A stretch of 64,000 bases of DNA from an uncultured Pseudomonadota bacterium (GCA_903875225.1 CAIQVJ010000125.1:20873-84872); one strand, 5' to 3'. Positions 25,304 through 34,792 are shown, counted from the stretch's first letter. Program-made: numbers and translations. The notes: a model not told the origin generated them from the letters alone.

Positions 25304-25783
25304 ATGATCTTCCTCTCTGCCGCGTCCCTCCTCATCGCCTGCATCCACAACTCCAAGGTGCCCGATGACGCCCTCGTCTACACCGTCGAGGTCACCGGCA
25401 GCACGGACACGTGCCACACGGACGGCTCGATGGACGGCGGGTGGCAGGACACGTTCGAGTACGCCGTCTCGTTCGACGCCTCCTCGGCCGACCTCTACAT
25501 GGATGGCGAGCCGTTCGCCGCAGGCACGCAATCCGGCTGCAACCTCACCTACCAGAGCGTGGTGATCGGCGCGGACGACCGCGCGGCGGGCGCCATCAAG
25601 TGGCAGCTCACCGGCGCCGCAAAGCTGGAAACCGACGCGAGCGGCGATGCGTGCGTGGAGGGAGACACCGAGTGGCTCGGCACCGAGACGATCACGGTGA
25701 TCAGCTCCGAGGACGACGCCATCGTGCCGGGCTGCACCTACACGATGAGCACCGTCGGCGACTACATCCCGCCGGAGGGCTGA
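25304..25783 (+). CDS. Small lipoprotein upstream of a MoxR operon
   Basis: 159 residues; ATG 25304, signal MIFLSAASLLIAC (lipobox LIAC). The mature part is acidic and beta-rich with four cysteines (DTCHTDG, SGCNLTYQ, DACVEG, PGCTYTMS), probably two disulfides. No family recognised. Upstream, AACCGG-N5-CCGGTT (25263-25279) runs into TACCAT (25279-25284), a possible -10 box, but no good -35 is visible. The stop overlaps the MoxR start as TGATG, so this protein is made together with the MoxR-DUF58-transglutaminase set and may belong to its function. Confidence 0.65.
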   Translation: MIFLSAASLLIACIHNSKVPDDALVYTVEVTGSTDTCHTDGSMDGGWQDTFEYAVSFDASSADLYMDGEPFAAGTQSGCNLTYQSVVIGADDRAAGAIKWQLTGAAKLETDASGDACVEGDTEWLGTETITVISSEDDAIVPGCTYTMSTVGDYIPPEG

Positions 25784-26715
25784 TGGATGGCGCGGCGATC
25801 ACCGCCCTGCAGCAGCTCCAGAGCGCTATCGAGCAGCAGGTCTTCGGCAAGCGGAACGTGGTGGAGCTGGCCATCATCTGCGTGCTCACGGGCGGACACC
25901 TCCTGCTCGAGGACGTGCCTGGCGTCGGCAAGACCACCCTGGGGCTCTCGATCGCCAGGGCGCTCGGCGGCAGCTTCGCACGCGTGCAGTTCACGAGCGA
26001 TCTGCTCCCCTCCGACATCCTCGGGGCAAGCGTGCTCGACCCCACGGGACCTGACGGGCCGCACCTGCGCTTTCGGGGCGGCCCGATCTTCGCCAACGTG
26101 GTGCTCGCGGACGAGCTGAACCGCACCCCCCCGCGCACGCAGTCGGCCCTGCTGGAGGCGATGAACGAGGGGCAGGTGTCTGCAGACGGGGAGACCCGCC
26201 CGCTGCCCTCGCCCTTCCTCGTCATCGCGACGCAGAACCCCTTCGAACTCTACGGCACCTGGCCCCTGCCGGATGCACAGATGGACCGCTTCCTGTTGCG
26301 CAGCAGCATGGGCTACCCGGACCGCGAATCGGAGCGCGCCGTGCTGCGTGGGGACGCGCGACGGGACTTCGGCGGCGCGGCGATCACCGCAGACCAGCTG
26401 GTTCGACTTCGTGCCGCATGCGCCGCCGTGCGGATGCACAGCGAGGTCGAAGACTACATCCTGGACATCGTCGCGGCCACGCGGAGCACGCCCGCGCTCG
26501 TGCGCGGAGTGAGCACCCGCGGTGCAGAGGCGCTGGCCCGCGCGTCGCGGGGCCTGGCGCTCCTGCGCGGACGCGACCACGTCTTGCCCGACGACGTCCG
26601 GCGCATCGCACCCTCGGCGCTGGTCCACCGCGTACAGGCGCGGGCGGAGGGGGCGTCCGGGGGCGCCGAGCGCGCGGTGGACGCCGTGCTTTCCAGCGTG
26701 AAGGCGCCGGTTTGA
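25783..26715 (+). CDS. MoxR-family AAA+ ATPase
   Basis: 310 residues, cytosolic AAA+ chaperone-like ATPase. Walker A EDVPGVGKTT near 43-52, Walker B NVVLADELNRTPP, sensor 1 LVIATQNPFELYGTWPLPDAQMDRF (the MoxR hallmark), and an arginine-finger/sensor-2 region STRGAEALARASRGLALLRGRDHVLPDDV. MoxR proteins usually act with DUF58/VWA partners to insert metals or mature periplasmic enzymes and complexes, and the neighbours fit this: DUF58 and transglutaminase genes follow at once. ATG 25783 overlaps the lipoprotein stop (TGATG); the frame extends upstream but only as a shadow of that gene. Confidence 0.95.
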   Translation: MDGAAITALQQLQSAIEQQVFGKRNVVELAIICVLTGGHLLLEDVPGVGKTTLGLSIARALGGSFARVQFTSDLLPSDILGASVLDPTGPDGPHLRFRGGPIFANVVLADELNRTPPRTQSALLEAMNEGQVSADGETRPLPSPFLVIATQNPFELYGTWPLPDAQMDRFLLRSSMGYPDRESERAVLRGDARRDFGGAAITADQLVRLRAACAAVRMHSEVEDYILDIVAATRSTPALVRGVSTRGAEALARASRGLALLRGRDHVLPDDVRRIAPSALVHRVQARAEGASGGAERAVDAVLSSVKAPV

Positions 26716-26724
26716 GGCGGGTAG

Positions 26725-27741
26725 TTGGCTGACGTCGATCCGCTGGCCGAGTCGCAGGAGCAGATCGACACGGCCGAGGTGACAGAGCCCCTGACCGGCG
26801 ATCCGACCACGGCGGACTACAGCACCTACGAGGCGCTGCGAGCCCGCTTCACCGAGTTCGGCAGCCGCTACAACCGCGTGCGGGCCACTCCGGCGGGCAT
26901 CTGGTACCTGGTGGTCACGCTCGGGGTCGCGGTAGGCGCCATGAACACAGGGAACAACCTCGTGTATGCCGTGCTCTCGGTGATGATGGGCATCCTCGTC
27001 GTGAACAACGTGCTCGCGGAGTGGAACCTGCGGGGGCTGGGCGCACGACGGAGCATACCGGCGGAGCTGTTCGCCGGGGTTGCGGCGAGGGGCGCTATCT
27101 GGGTGGAGAATCCCCGTCGCATCGGGCCTGCCTTCGCCGTGCACGTTCGGGAGCTGGACGGCGGGCACGCGGCTGCGGAGGTCATCCGGGTCGACCCGAC
27201 CGGAGAGGCGAGCGCACCGGCCGACTGGACCTTCGCGAATCGCGGCGAGCAGCGGTTCGCGAAGCTGCGGGTCGGCTCGAGCTACCCGTTCGGCCTGTTG
27301 CTGCGGTACCGCGACCTCAACGTGCCCGGCACCGTGCTCGTCTACCCCACGCCCGAGCTCGCGGCCCCCACGTTGGGCGGGCCGGGCGAGGGCATCGAGG
27401 GCCAGAGCCCGCGGGGCGGAGTCGACCAGACAGGCGAGTTCGCCGGCCTGCGACCCTACCAGCAGGGGGACCCCGTGCGCCGCATCCACGCCCGCTCGAG
27501 CGCCCGCATCGGCACGCCGATGGTGATGCTGCGGGCAGGTGAGACCGGCAGTCGCGTGTGGGTGCGGGTGATGGGGTCCGGGGAGAACCGCGAGCAACAG
27601 ATCCGACGGGCGACCGGCCTGGTGGTGCAGCACGCCCTGCGCGGGGACGCGATCGGGCTCGAGACCGACAACCAGCGACTCGAGCCTGCGACCGGCGCCC
27701 TGCACCGGCGCGCCCTGCTCACCATCCTGGCGCTGCTGTGA
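26725..27741 (+). CDS. DUF58 (VWA-like) domain protein
   Basis: 338 residues. TTG 26725 is chosen because GAGGCGG lies just before it and no ATG/GTG exists before the conserved region. Two hydrophobic segments (IWYLVVTLGVAVGAMNTGNNLVYAVLSVMMGILVV, about 55-90) anchor it in the membrane; the GNNL motif there is typical. The DUF58 core is GVDQTGEFAGLRPYQQGDPVRRIHARSSARIGTPMV, the conserved acidic/His/Trp-like box of the family. It functions with MoxR ATPases; molecular activity unknown. It ends in a GTGA overlap with the transglutaminase gene. Confidence 0.9.
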   Translation: MADVDPLAESQEQIDTAEVTEPLTGDPTTADYSTYEALRARFTEFGSRYNRVRATPAGIWYLVVTLGVAVGAMNTGNNLVYAVLSVMMGILVVNNVLAEWNLRGLGARRSIPAELFAGVAARGAIWVENPRRIGPAFAVHVRELDGGHAAAEVIRVDPTGEASAPADWTFANRGEQRFAKLRVGSSYPFGLLLRYRDLNVPGTVLVYPTPELAAPTLGGPGEGIEGQSPRGGVDQTGEFAGLRPYQQGDPVRRIHARSSARIGTPMVMLRAGETGSRVWVRVMGSGENREQQIRRATGLVVQHALRGDAIGLETDNQRLEPATGALHRRALLTILALL

Positions 27742-29633
27742 AGCTCGGCGGCCCCGTGGTGGTGCTGGTGCTGCTCCTCGACCTGCTCGGGCTGGCCCTC
27801 GGGGGCGGTATTGCAGGCGCGGTGGGGGTCCTGGGGCTCGTCGCGCTCCTGGCCCCACGCCCTCGGCTCTCCCCCCTCCGGATCATGCCGCTGCACGTCG
27901 CGGCGCTGCTCGGGCTCGCTGGCTTCGTGCTCTCCAGTCAACCCCAGGAGGGCCTCGCGGTGCTCGTGGGCTGGCTGCTCGTGCATCGGGTCTGGACAGG
28001 CGCCGGTCGAAGCGACGCGCGGCTGACCCTGCTCTTCGGCTCCCTGCTCCTGCTGCTCGGCTGCCTGCGCACCGAGAGCGTGGCCATGGCCCCGATCCTG
28101 GTGGCGCTGGCGTTCCTCCTGCCCGCCGCGCTCCTGCGCATCGAGGTGGGCCAGATCATCACGTTGGGCGCGCGGCCCGCCGCCACCGGGGTCGTGGTGG
28201 GGTTGGTGGCCGGCGGGCTGTTCGTGTTGCTCCCGCGACTGCATGGCGGCTACCTCGCCTCCGGGGCGAAGTCCGGCGCAGCGAGCGAGGTGATGCTCGG
28301 CGACGATCAGGACAACTCCCGGGACGATCAGGCGGTCGTCATGCGCCTGCGGGTGACCGACCGGGGTGGCCGCCCCATTCCCGGTCCCTTCTACGTTCGT
28401 GGCCGCGGGCTCGACCACTTCGACGGCGCGCGATGGACCGCGACGCTGCCCGCGGGCCGATCCCCCTCCCCCGCCCTCTCCGATGCCCAGGCGGCCGTGG
28501 AGCTCGAGCCCGCGCTCGGCAACGTCGCGTATGCGCCCTTCGAGACGCTCGGCATCGAGGGCGTCGGACAGCTCCTCCACGACGGGGACGGCACGTTCTT
28601 CCACCACCAGGGCGCCCGCGGAACCCGCTACCTGGCCCGGATCCGGCGCGGCCCGGGCGCGCCGCCGGACCTCGACGGCCGCGCCCTCCAGGCCCTCTCG
28701 CAGCTCCCGGACCTCGACCCCCGGGTCGCCCCGCTCGCCCGCTCCATCACGCCCGACGAGCGCGACCCCGTCCGGATCGCGAGGGCCCTCGAGGAGTACC
28801 TGTCCACCACCTACACCTACCTCGCAGATCCGCCGCCCCCGATCGGGGACCCTCTCGGCACCTTCCTGTTCGAGCGCCGAACCGGGCACTGCGAGTACTT
28901 CGCCTCGGCCCTCGCTGTGATGTTGCGGGTCCGAGGGGTTCCCGCCCGCCTGGGCACCGGGTACTGGTCCGGCGAGCTCGACGAGACGGGAGACCGCATC
29001 GTCGTCCGCACCGCGCATGCGCATGCCTGGGTCGAGGTGCCGACCGCCCAGGGCTGGCAGATCTTCGACGCCTCCCCGATGGATGGCCTCCCACCGATCA
29101 ACCCGCCCGGCCTGCAGGCCTGGATCTCCCGGGTGCAGGACTCCTGGGCGCGCTGGGTGGTGGCATACGATCTCGGGGACCAGTCGGCCGGCCTCGAGTC
29201 GATCGGCAGGACCGCGGCCTCGCTGGCGGGCAGGCCCGTTCCGCAGTGGGCGGCTGGCACCGGGCTCATGGTCACGATGGGCGTGCTCGGTGCCGGGTAC
29301 ATGCTGGCCGCGCTGGTGCAGGTCGTGAGCGGCCTGATGGTGGTGCGGCGCAGGTCCGGCCCTCGGGACCCGCTCGCGCGCATCGCGTTCCGGGCTCGTC
29401 GACGCCTGCAGAGCATCGGGGTGAACGCCCCGGACCTCCCACTGGGGATGCTCGCGGAGCGTGCCGACCCGCGCGTACGCACCGCGCTCTCCGAGCTCGT
29501 CGCGTCCATCTACGCGGGGCGGTACGGGGAAACCGACGTCGAGACCGCACGCGCATCCGCGGTGCGCGCCGACCGGGAGCTGGCGAGGGTCGTCAAGCTC
29601 GTCCAGCACGAGCGGCGGGCGGGCCGGATCTGA
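27738..29633 (+). CDS. TgpA-like transmembrane transglutaminase
   Basis: 631 residues from GTG 27738 (GTGA overlap with the DUF58 gene). The N-terminal 170 residues form six or so membrane helices (DUF3488 type), followed by a periplasmic transglutaminase-like cysteine peptidase fold: Cys near 385 in RRTGHCEYFASALAVMLR, His near 427 in RTAHAHAWVEV, Asp near 444 in IFDASP. A further helix (GLMVTMGVLGAGYMLAALVQV) near 515-540 and a cytosolic tail end the protein, the same arrangement as Pseudomonas TgpA. Predicted to modify or cleave periplasmic proteins in concert with MoxR and DUF58. The catalytic triad is complete. Confidence 0.92.
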   Translation: MKLGGPVVVLVLLLDLLGLALGGGIAGAVGVLGLVALLAPRPRLSPLRIMPLHVAALLGLAGFVLSSQPQEGLAVLVGWLLVHRVWTGAGRSDARLTLLFGSLLLLLGCLRTESVAMAPILVALAFLLPAALLRIEVGQIITLGARPAATGVVVGLVAGGLFVLLPRLHGGYLASGAKSGAASEVMLGDDQDNSRDDQAVVMRLRVTDRGGRPIPGPFYVRGRGLDHFDGARWTATLPAGRSPSPALSDAQAAVELEPALGNVAYAPFETLGIEGVGQLLHDGDGTFFHHQGARGTRYLARIRRGPGAPPDLDGRALQALSQLPDLDPRVAPLARSITPDERDPVRIARALEEYLSTTYTYLADPPPPIGDPLGTFLFERRTGHCEYFASALAVMLRVRGVPARLGTGYWSGELDETGDRIVVRTAHAHAWVEVPTAQGWQIFDASPMDGLPPINPPGLQAWISRVQDSWARWVVAYDLGDQSAGLESIGRTAASLAGRPVPQWAAGTGLMVTMGVLGAGYMLAALVQVVSGLMVVRRRSGPRDPLARIAFRARRRLQSIGVNAPDLPLGMLAERADPRVRTALSELVASIYAGRYGETDVETARASAVRADRELARVVKLVQHERRAGRI

Positions 29634-29646
29634 CCGGCTCGGCGGG

Positions 29647-32034
29647 GTGACCGACCCCGCGTGGCATGCCGAGTGGTTAGCTCCCCCGCCCGTGGAGGAG
29701 CAACTGAGCACCGAAGCCGCCACACCGTGGATGCGGGCCCTGTTCCACGAGTCCCCGCTCGCGATCGGGTTCTCGCGTGACGGGTTCGTTCTCGACATGA
29801 ACGCTGCGTACGTTCGGGTGTTCGGGTACACCTCGGCGGACGAGATCCGGGGACGGAGCCTGCTCGATCAGATCGCGCCGCATGCACGCCAGGCGATCCT
29901 GGAGAAGATCCGGGCGAGGCAGGCCGGAGAGGCCGTCGCCCCGGTGTACGAGACGATCGGCCTCCGCAAGGACGGCACGGAATTTCCCTTCCTGATCCAC
30001 GTCACCCGCGTGCTCCTCCCCGATGGCCCGCTCACCATCGCCTCCATCACCGACATCACCGAGCACCGCCGGATCGAGCAGTCACTGCAGGGGGTCGTCG
30101 ACTTCAACCGGCGGCTGATCGAGGCCTCCAGCGTAGGGATCCTGGCCTATGCAGCCGATGGCCCCTGCATCGTGGCGAACGAGGCCGCAGCGGCGTTCGT
30201 TGGAGCTCCCACCTCGGTTCTCCTCGCCCAGAATTTCCGTGCGCTCGACTCGTGGAAGACGTCTGGACTCCTCGACCTGGCCGAAGCCGCGCTCGCCACC
30301 GGCACGGTGCAGTCCAGCGAGATCGCGCTCAAGTCGTCATTCGGCCGGGAGTCCCGGCTCCACTGTCGTTTCACCACGTTCGAGGTCAGCGGCGCGCGGC
30401 ACGTCCTCATGGTCGCCAACGACGTCTCCGAGCAGGTCCGTACGCTCGATGCACTGCGCACGAGCGAGGAGCGCCTCCGCCTCGCGCTGGACGCGACCGG
30501 CGAGGGCCCTTGGGACTGGCAGGCAGGGCTCGGGGTCCACCTCAGCGCACGGTGCAGGGAGTTGCTCGGGATCCGCGACGAGGACAGGCTGCATGCCCCC
30601 CCCTCGCTGCTCGCCCACCTGGTGGACGAGGATGTGTCGCGGGCGCGGGCGATGGTGGAGGATCGGGGGGCACGGGATCACGTTGCCGAGTTCCGGGTGA
30701 AGGGCGCCGAGCCGATCCGTTGGCTGCTGGTTCGGGGCCGCACGGTCGAGTGGGGGGAGTCCGGGCGTCCGGTGCGGATGATCGGGACGATCGCCGACAT
30801 ATCGGAGCAGAAGCGGAGCGAGGAGCAGCGCCGGATGCTCGAAGAACGGACGCGCCAGGCGCAGAAGCTGGAGAGCCTCGGCATCCTCGCGCGCGGCATC
30901 GCGCACGACTTCAACAACCTGCTCACCTCGATCCTCGGCAACGTCGAGCTGGCGAGCATGGATCTGCCCGCGGACTCGAGGGGACAGGTGCGGCTCCGTG
31001 CCGCGCTGAGCGCCGCGCGCAAGGCGGGGGATCTGTGCCGGCAGATGCTGACCTATTCCGGGCGGGCCGACGTGCAGGGCGAGCCGATCGATCTGCGCAC
31101 GGTCGTGGACGACGTGAGCGAGATCCTGACCACCACGCTCGTAAAGAAGGCGCACCTGCGCCTCAACACGAGCCATGAGGCGGCCTTCGTGCACGCGGAC
31201 GTGACCCAGCTGCGCCAGGTGGTCCTCAACCTGGTGATCAACGCGGCCGAGGCCCTCGTAGGGGGGGAGGGCACGATCACGATCTCCGTGGGGGTCGCCT
31301 CGCTCGATCAGGAGACCCTGGCGCGGATGCCGGCCGCTGCGGCGCTGGCCGAGGGCCCGTACGCCTGGCTGGAGGTGGCCGACACGGGGGTCGGGATGGA
31401 CGCCGAGACCTGTGCCCGGATCTTCGACCCCTTCTATTCGACCAAGTTCGCGGGGCGCGGCCTCGGCATGGCCGTGGTGCACGGCGTCGTCCGGGGCCAC
31501 GGTGGTGGGATCCTGATCGACAGCGCGCCCGGGCGAGGCACGACCATCCGCGTGTTCTTCCCACGGATCCAGGCGCCGACATCCGATGTGGAGGCCGCGG
31601 CACCGGCCGCGACTCCCGGGCCTCGGGGAGCCGTGCTCGTCGTGGACGACGACGACGACGTGAGCCTGGTCGCGACCGAGATGCTGTCCATCCTCGGCTA
31701 TCGGCCGATCCGGGCGCGCCACGGCGAGGAGGCCCTGCGGATGATCCTCGGCGCCGGGGCGGCGCCGTTCGAGGCGGTGCTCCTGGACCTCGACATGCCC
31801 GTGATGGATGGCCCCACGGCCCTTCGTGCGCTCCGACGGGCCGGGAGCACGGTGCCCGTCATCATCTGCAGTGGCGACGGGAAGCAACGGCTGGGGGCGG
31901 ACCTGGAGCACCTCGGCACCGACGGGTGCCTGCGCAAGCCGTTCGACCTCGGCGAACTCTCCCGCGTTCTCCGCGAGGCGTCGCAGGGTCGGAGCCCGGC
32001 CGGACCCGGCCCCTTCCCGGCAGCTTCGCGATAG
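29647..32034 (+). CDS. Hybrid sensor histidine kinase with PAS domains
   Basis: 795 residues from GTG 29647, 14 bases after the transglutaminase stop; longer upstream frames run inside that gene. No membrane helix, so cytosolic. Domains: PAS 1 (about 25-145, ending ITDITEHRRIEQSLQ), a second PAS-like region (about 150-270), PAS 3 (about 275-390, ending ADISEQKRSEEQ), HisKA with the phospho-acceptor His420 in ILARGIAHDFNNLLTSILGN, HATPase with NLVINAAEAL, DTGVGMD and GRGLGMAVVHGVVRGHGG, then a receiver (VLVVDDDDDVSLVATEML) with phospho-acceptor Asp near 714 in LLDLDMPVMDG and Lys in CLRKPF. No output regulator is adjacent. It may sense the state of the envelope system encoded upstream. Confidence 0.95.
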   Translation: MTDPAWHAEWLAPPPVEEQLSTEAATPWMRALFHESPLAIGFSRDGFVLDMNAAYVRVFGYTSADEIRGRSLLDQIAPHARQAILEKIRARQAGEAVAPVYETIGLRKDGTEFPFLIHVTRVLLPDGPLTIASITDITEHRRIEQSLQGVVDFNRRLIEASSVGILAYAADGPCIVANEAAAAFVGAPTSVLLAQNFRALDSWKTSGLLDLAEAALATGTVQSSEIALKSSFGRESRLHCRFTTFEVSGARHVLMVANDVSEQVRTLDALRTSEERLRLALDATGEGPWDWQAGLGVHLSARCRELLGIRDEDRLHAPPSLLAHLVDEDVSRARAMVEDRGARDHVAEFRVKGAEPIRWLLVRGRTVEWGESGRPVRMIGTIADISEQKRSEEQRRMLEERTRQAQKLESLGILARGIAHDFNNLLTSILGNVELASMDLPADSRGQVRLRAALSAARKAGDLCRQMLTYSGRADVQGEPIDLRTVVDDVSEILTTTLVKKAHLRLNTSHEAAFVHADVTQLRQVVLNLVINAAEALVGGEGTITISVGVASLDQETLARMPAAAALAEGPYAWLEVADTGVGMDAETCARIFDPFYSTKFAGRGLGMAVVHGVVRGHGGGILIDSAPGRGTTIRVFFPRIQAPTSDVEAAAPAATPGPRGAVLVVDDDDDVSLVATEMLSILGYRPIRARHGEEALRMILGAGAAPFEAVLLDLDMPVMDGPTALRALRRAGSTVPVIICSGDGKQRLGADLEHLGTDGCLRKPFDLGELSRVLREASQGRSPAGPGPFPAASR

Positions 32035-32043
32035 CCCCCCCCG

Positions 32044-33147
32044 ATGTTGCTCCTCCTGCTCGCCTGCGAACCCGCGGCAGACTCCGGGCCCCGCTACTCC
32101 CGCCGGCCCCCGGACGACGCTGACGCCGATACCGACAGTGATGCCGATGCAGACAGCGATGCCGACAGCGATGCCGATGCGGACACCGACGCCGACGGAG
32201 GATGTCCCGAGGGCATCACGTGCATCGACCATTTTCCCTGGTACGGCAGCGACGACACGACCACGAGCACGCGCACGGACTTCGACACCTACTCCTGCGC
32301 CACCGACACCGACGAGTCCGGCCCGGAGCAGGTGTACCGCCTCACGATCCCCGCCGACGGATTTCTGTCGACAAACCTGAATGATCGTGGCGACGACGTA
32401 GACGCGCACATCCTCTCCGCGCTCGACCCGGACGCGTGCGTGGACCGCGGGAACTTCGCCGCCGCCTCCTGGGTAGCCGCAGGCACCTGGTACGTGGTCA
32501 TCGACTCGTGGGTCGACGGCGGCGGCACTGCCCACCCGGGCGCCTACGATCTCTGGCTCAACGTGACGACGCCCGACGCCTACGTCGCAGAGGGGCTGGA
32601 CTCGCACGTGCTCGGCCTCGGTCTCACCGCGTTCGACACCGCCTGGAAGTCGGGCGACACCGACCGGTTCGAGTACACGATCATCGACTTCTCCAGGCCC
32701 TCCGACGAGCACCGTCAGTGGACCTTCGATCTGGCCGACGGCAGCCTGCTCTACAGCCTGCTCGTCGCGCACGGGGAAGGCTCGGGCTCCGACACCGATC
32801 CGCGCTACGCCGACAAGTTCTCCAACGAGGACGGCAGCCACATGTCGAGCCTCGGGTTGATGCGCACCGCGGGCCGGTTCACCGGCAGCCACGGCACGAG
32901 CCTCACGCTCCAGGGCCTCGAGCCCGGGATCAACGACGCGGTAGAGGCGCGCGAGATCATCGTTCACGGCGCCGACTACGCCACGCAGGCGTTCGTCGAC
33001 GAGTACGGGTACCTCGGCCGGAGCTGGGGATGCCCAGCGGTGGACCCCGACGTGGTGGACGACCTGGTCGGGGACGTGGAGGATGGCTCGCTGTACTGGT
33101 CGTACTACCCGGATCCGGCGTTCCTCTCGGGATCGACGTACCTGTAG
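32044..33147 (+). CDS. Lipoprotein with YkuD_2-type L,D-transpeptidase domain
   Basis: 367 residues. The signal MLLLLLAC is extremely short (lipobox LLAC, Cys8). A highly acidic Asp/Ala/Ser repeat (about 24-52) leads to a PPC-like beta domain (VYRLTIPADGFLSTNLNDRGDDVDAHIL...), then the murein L,D-transpeptidase catalytic domain: FSNEDGSHMSSLGLMRTAGRF, EIIVHGADYAT and LGRSWGCPAVDPDV, with the catalytic Cys near residue 329 and a supporting His in VHGA. Such enzymes cross-link peptidoglycan or attach proteins to it. A lipid anchor plus PPC domain is unusual but plausible in the periplasm. Nine bases after the kinase stop, so perhaps co-transcribed. Confidence 0.85.
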   Translation: MLLLLLACEPAADSGPRYSRRPPDDADADTDSDADADSDADSDADADTDADGGCPEGITCIDHFPWYGSDDTTTSTRTDFDTYSCATDTDESGPEQVYRLTIPADGFLSTNLNDRGDDVDAHILSALDPDACVDRGNFAAASWVAAGTWYVVIDSWVDGGGTAHPGAYDLWLNVTTPDAYVAEGLDSHVLGLGLTAFDTAWKSGDTDRFEYTIIDFSRPSDEHRQWTFDLADGSLLYSLLVAHGEGSGSDTDPRYADKFSNEDGSHMSSLGLMRTAGRFTGSHGTSLTLQGLEPGINDAVEAREIIVHGADYATQAFVDEYGYLGRSWGCPAVDPDVVDDLVGDVEDGSLYWSYYPDPAFLSGSTYL

Positions 33148-33222
33148 GCACGCTGCTCCCCACAGTTTCCTGACCCGGCTCTACAGATTCCACGGGTACA
33201 CTCGGTGCGCTCTGGATCCCCG

Positions 33223-34755
33223 ATGCTGCTGCTCTCCCTGCTGGCCTGCCAATCCTCCTCGATCAAGCTGAGAGACAGCGCCGGTGACAGCCCGCACGAC
33301 AGCGTGCCGGTCGACTCGGGGGACGACACGGCTACAGATTCGGATGCAGTCGTGGTGCCCGTCGCCGTGATCCTCCCGCCCGGAGCGGCCACCGCCGGTG
33401 TTCCGCTCATGCTCGACGGCTCCGGCTCCTATGATCCCGATGGCGACGCGCTCACGGGCTTCGACTGGGCCTGCGCCGACGGCCAGACCAGCGCCGGCCC
33501 CACCGCGAGCCTGGCGTTCGCCGCAGGCATCCAGACCTGTACCCTGGTCGTCCAGGACGCCGAGGGGCTCTCCGGCACCGCCAGCGTCGACTTCGACGTG
33601 CAGAACGGCGGCACCACGCACGCGAGTTGGACCGTGATGGTGTTCATGAACGGCGACAACGACCTGGAGGAGTGGGCGCTCGGCGACATGAACGAGCTCG
33701 AGCAGGTGGGGTCCACCGACGACGTCAACTTCATCGTGCAGATGGACCGGAGCCCGGACTACACACGCGCCGACGGCGACTGGACGGGGAGTCGCCGGTA
33801 CCGTGTCGAGGCGGATGCCAGCACGCGCGCCATCGGCTCGAGGGTGCTCGAGGATCTCGGCGAGACCGATGCCGGCGACCCGCAGACCGTGATCGACTTC
33901 GCGACCTGGAGCATCCAGAACTACCCGGCGGACCACTACGCGTTGATCTTCTGGGACCACGGGTGGGGGTGGACCTTCGCACCCGACGGGTTGGCACCGA
34001 AAAAGGGCATCTCCTGGGATGAATCGACGGACTCCGACATCTCGCCGGCGCAGGGCGAACTGCTCCACATCGTGGACGCCGTGGACCTCCAGATCGGCGG
34101 AAAGCTCGATCTGCTGGGCATGGACGCCTGCGTGATGGCCGACTGGGAGATCGCCGAGCAGCTACGGAACGACGTCTCCGTCTACCTCGCCTCGCAGGAC
34201 TACGAGGGCACCGACGGGTTCGACTACACCGGGATGTCCGACCTGACCGCCGATCCCGCGATGGACGCCGCCTCCCTCGCCGCGTCGGTCGCGCTGCACT
34301 TCCACGAGATCCCCGACAGCACGATGAGCGCGGTGGACCTCACGAAGATGGACGCGGTGACCGCCGCCCTGAACACGCTGTCGGATGCCCTGCTCCGCAG
34401 CGCTGACCCCGGGGCGATGCTGAACACCGCTGCGTCCAACGCCCAGGGCTTCGACGGCACCGCCTCGACCGACCACGATCTCGCCGACATGCTCGACAAA
34501 CTCGCGGCGATGGACCCGAACGCGGAGGGCGCCGACCCCGCCACGGCCGACATCGTTGCTGCAGCAGCGTCGACCCGGGCAGCGCTGGATGCCGCGATGG
34601 TGGTGAACTACAACCTCGGCGGGGCCGTCAAGAACGCGAACGGCCTCTCGCTCTACAGCCCGGTGCGCGGCCGGATGGACACCACCTGGTTCGATGGGAC
34701 ATGGGCCGCGGATACCACCTGGGGCGATTTTCTGACAGCCGCGCGGGCGCACTAG
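33223..34755 (+). CDS. Clostripain-family (C11) cysteine peptidase lipoprotein
   Basis: 510 residues from ATG 33223, signal MLLLSLLAC; GTG 33205 would add six residues (including an Arg) and is nearly as likely. After an Asp/Ser/Thr linker comes a PKD-like domain (PPGAATAGVPLMLDGSGSYDPDGDALTGFDW), then the C11 peptidase: TVMVFMNGDNDLEEWALGDMNELEQVG, His near 245 in LIFWDHGWGW, Cys near 301 in LDLLGMDACVMADWEIAEQL. The His-Cys dyad and the 'D.C.M...E' box are intact. Family members cleave after Arg/Lys and are secreted; this one is probably surface-anchored. 75 bp after the L,D-transpeptidase gene. Confidence 0.88.
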   Translation: MLLLSLLACQSSSIKLRDSAGDSPHDSVPVDSGDDTATDSDAVVVPVAVILPPGAATAGVPLMLDGSGSYDPDGDALTGFDWACADGQTSAGPTASLAFAAGIQTCTLVVQDAEGLSGTASVDFDVQNGGTTHASWTVMVFMNGDNDLEEWALGDMNELEQVGSTDDVNFIVQMDRSPDYTRADGDWTGSRRYRVEADASTRAIGSRVLEDLGETDAGDPQTVIDFATWSIQNYPADHYALIFWDHGWGWTFAPDGLAPKKGISWDESTDSDISPAQGELLHIVDAVDLQIGGKLDLLGMDACVMADWEIAEQLRNDVSVYLASQDYEGTDGFDYTGMSDLTADPAMDAASLAASVALHFHEIPDSTMSAVDLTKMDAVTAALNTLSDALLRSADPGAMLNTAASNAQGFDGTASTDHDLADMLDKLAAMDPNAEGADPATADIVAAAASTRAALDAAMVVNYNLGGAVKNANGLSLYSPVRGRMDTTWFDGTWAADTTWGDFLTAARAH

Positions 34756-34792
34756 CCGATCCCAGATAGACAATGCCCCGAAGGAGCCTCTC

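Noticed and set aside
24940..25368. Short genes in the 133-bp repeats
   Set aside because: The peptides repeat because the DNA is duplicated; both strands are open, there is no ribosome site, and one runs into the lipoprotein gene at 25304.
32106..32200. Asp/Ala/Ser-rich DNA repeat as a separate mobile or regulatory repeat
   Set aside because: It is an in-frame low-complexity linker after a lipobox, similar in amino-acid use to other lipoproteins here.
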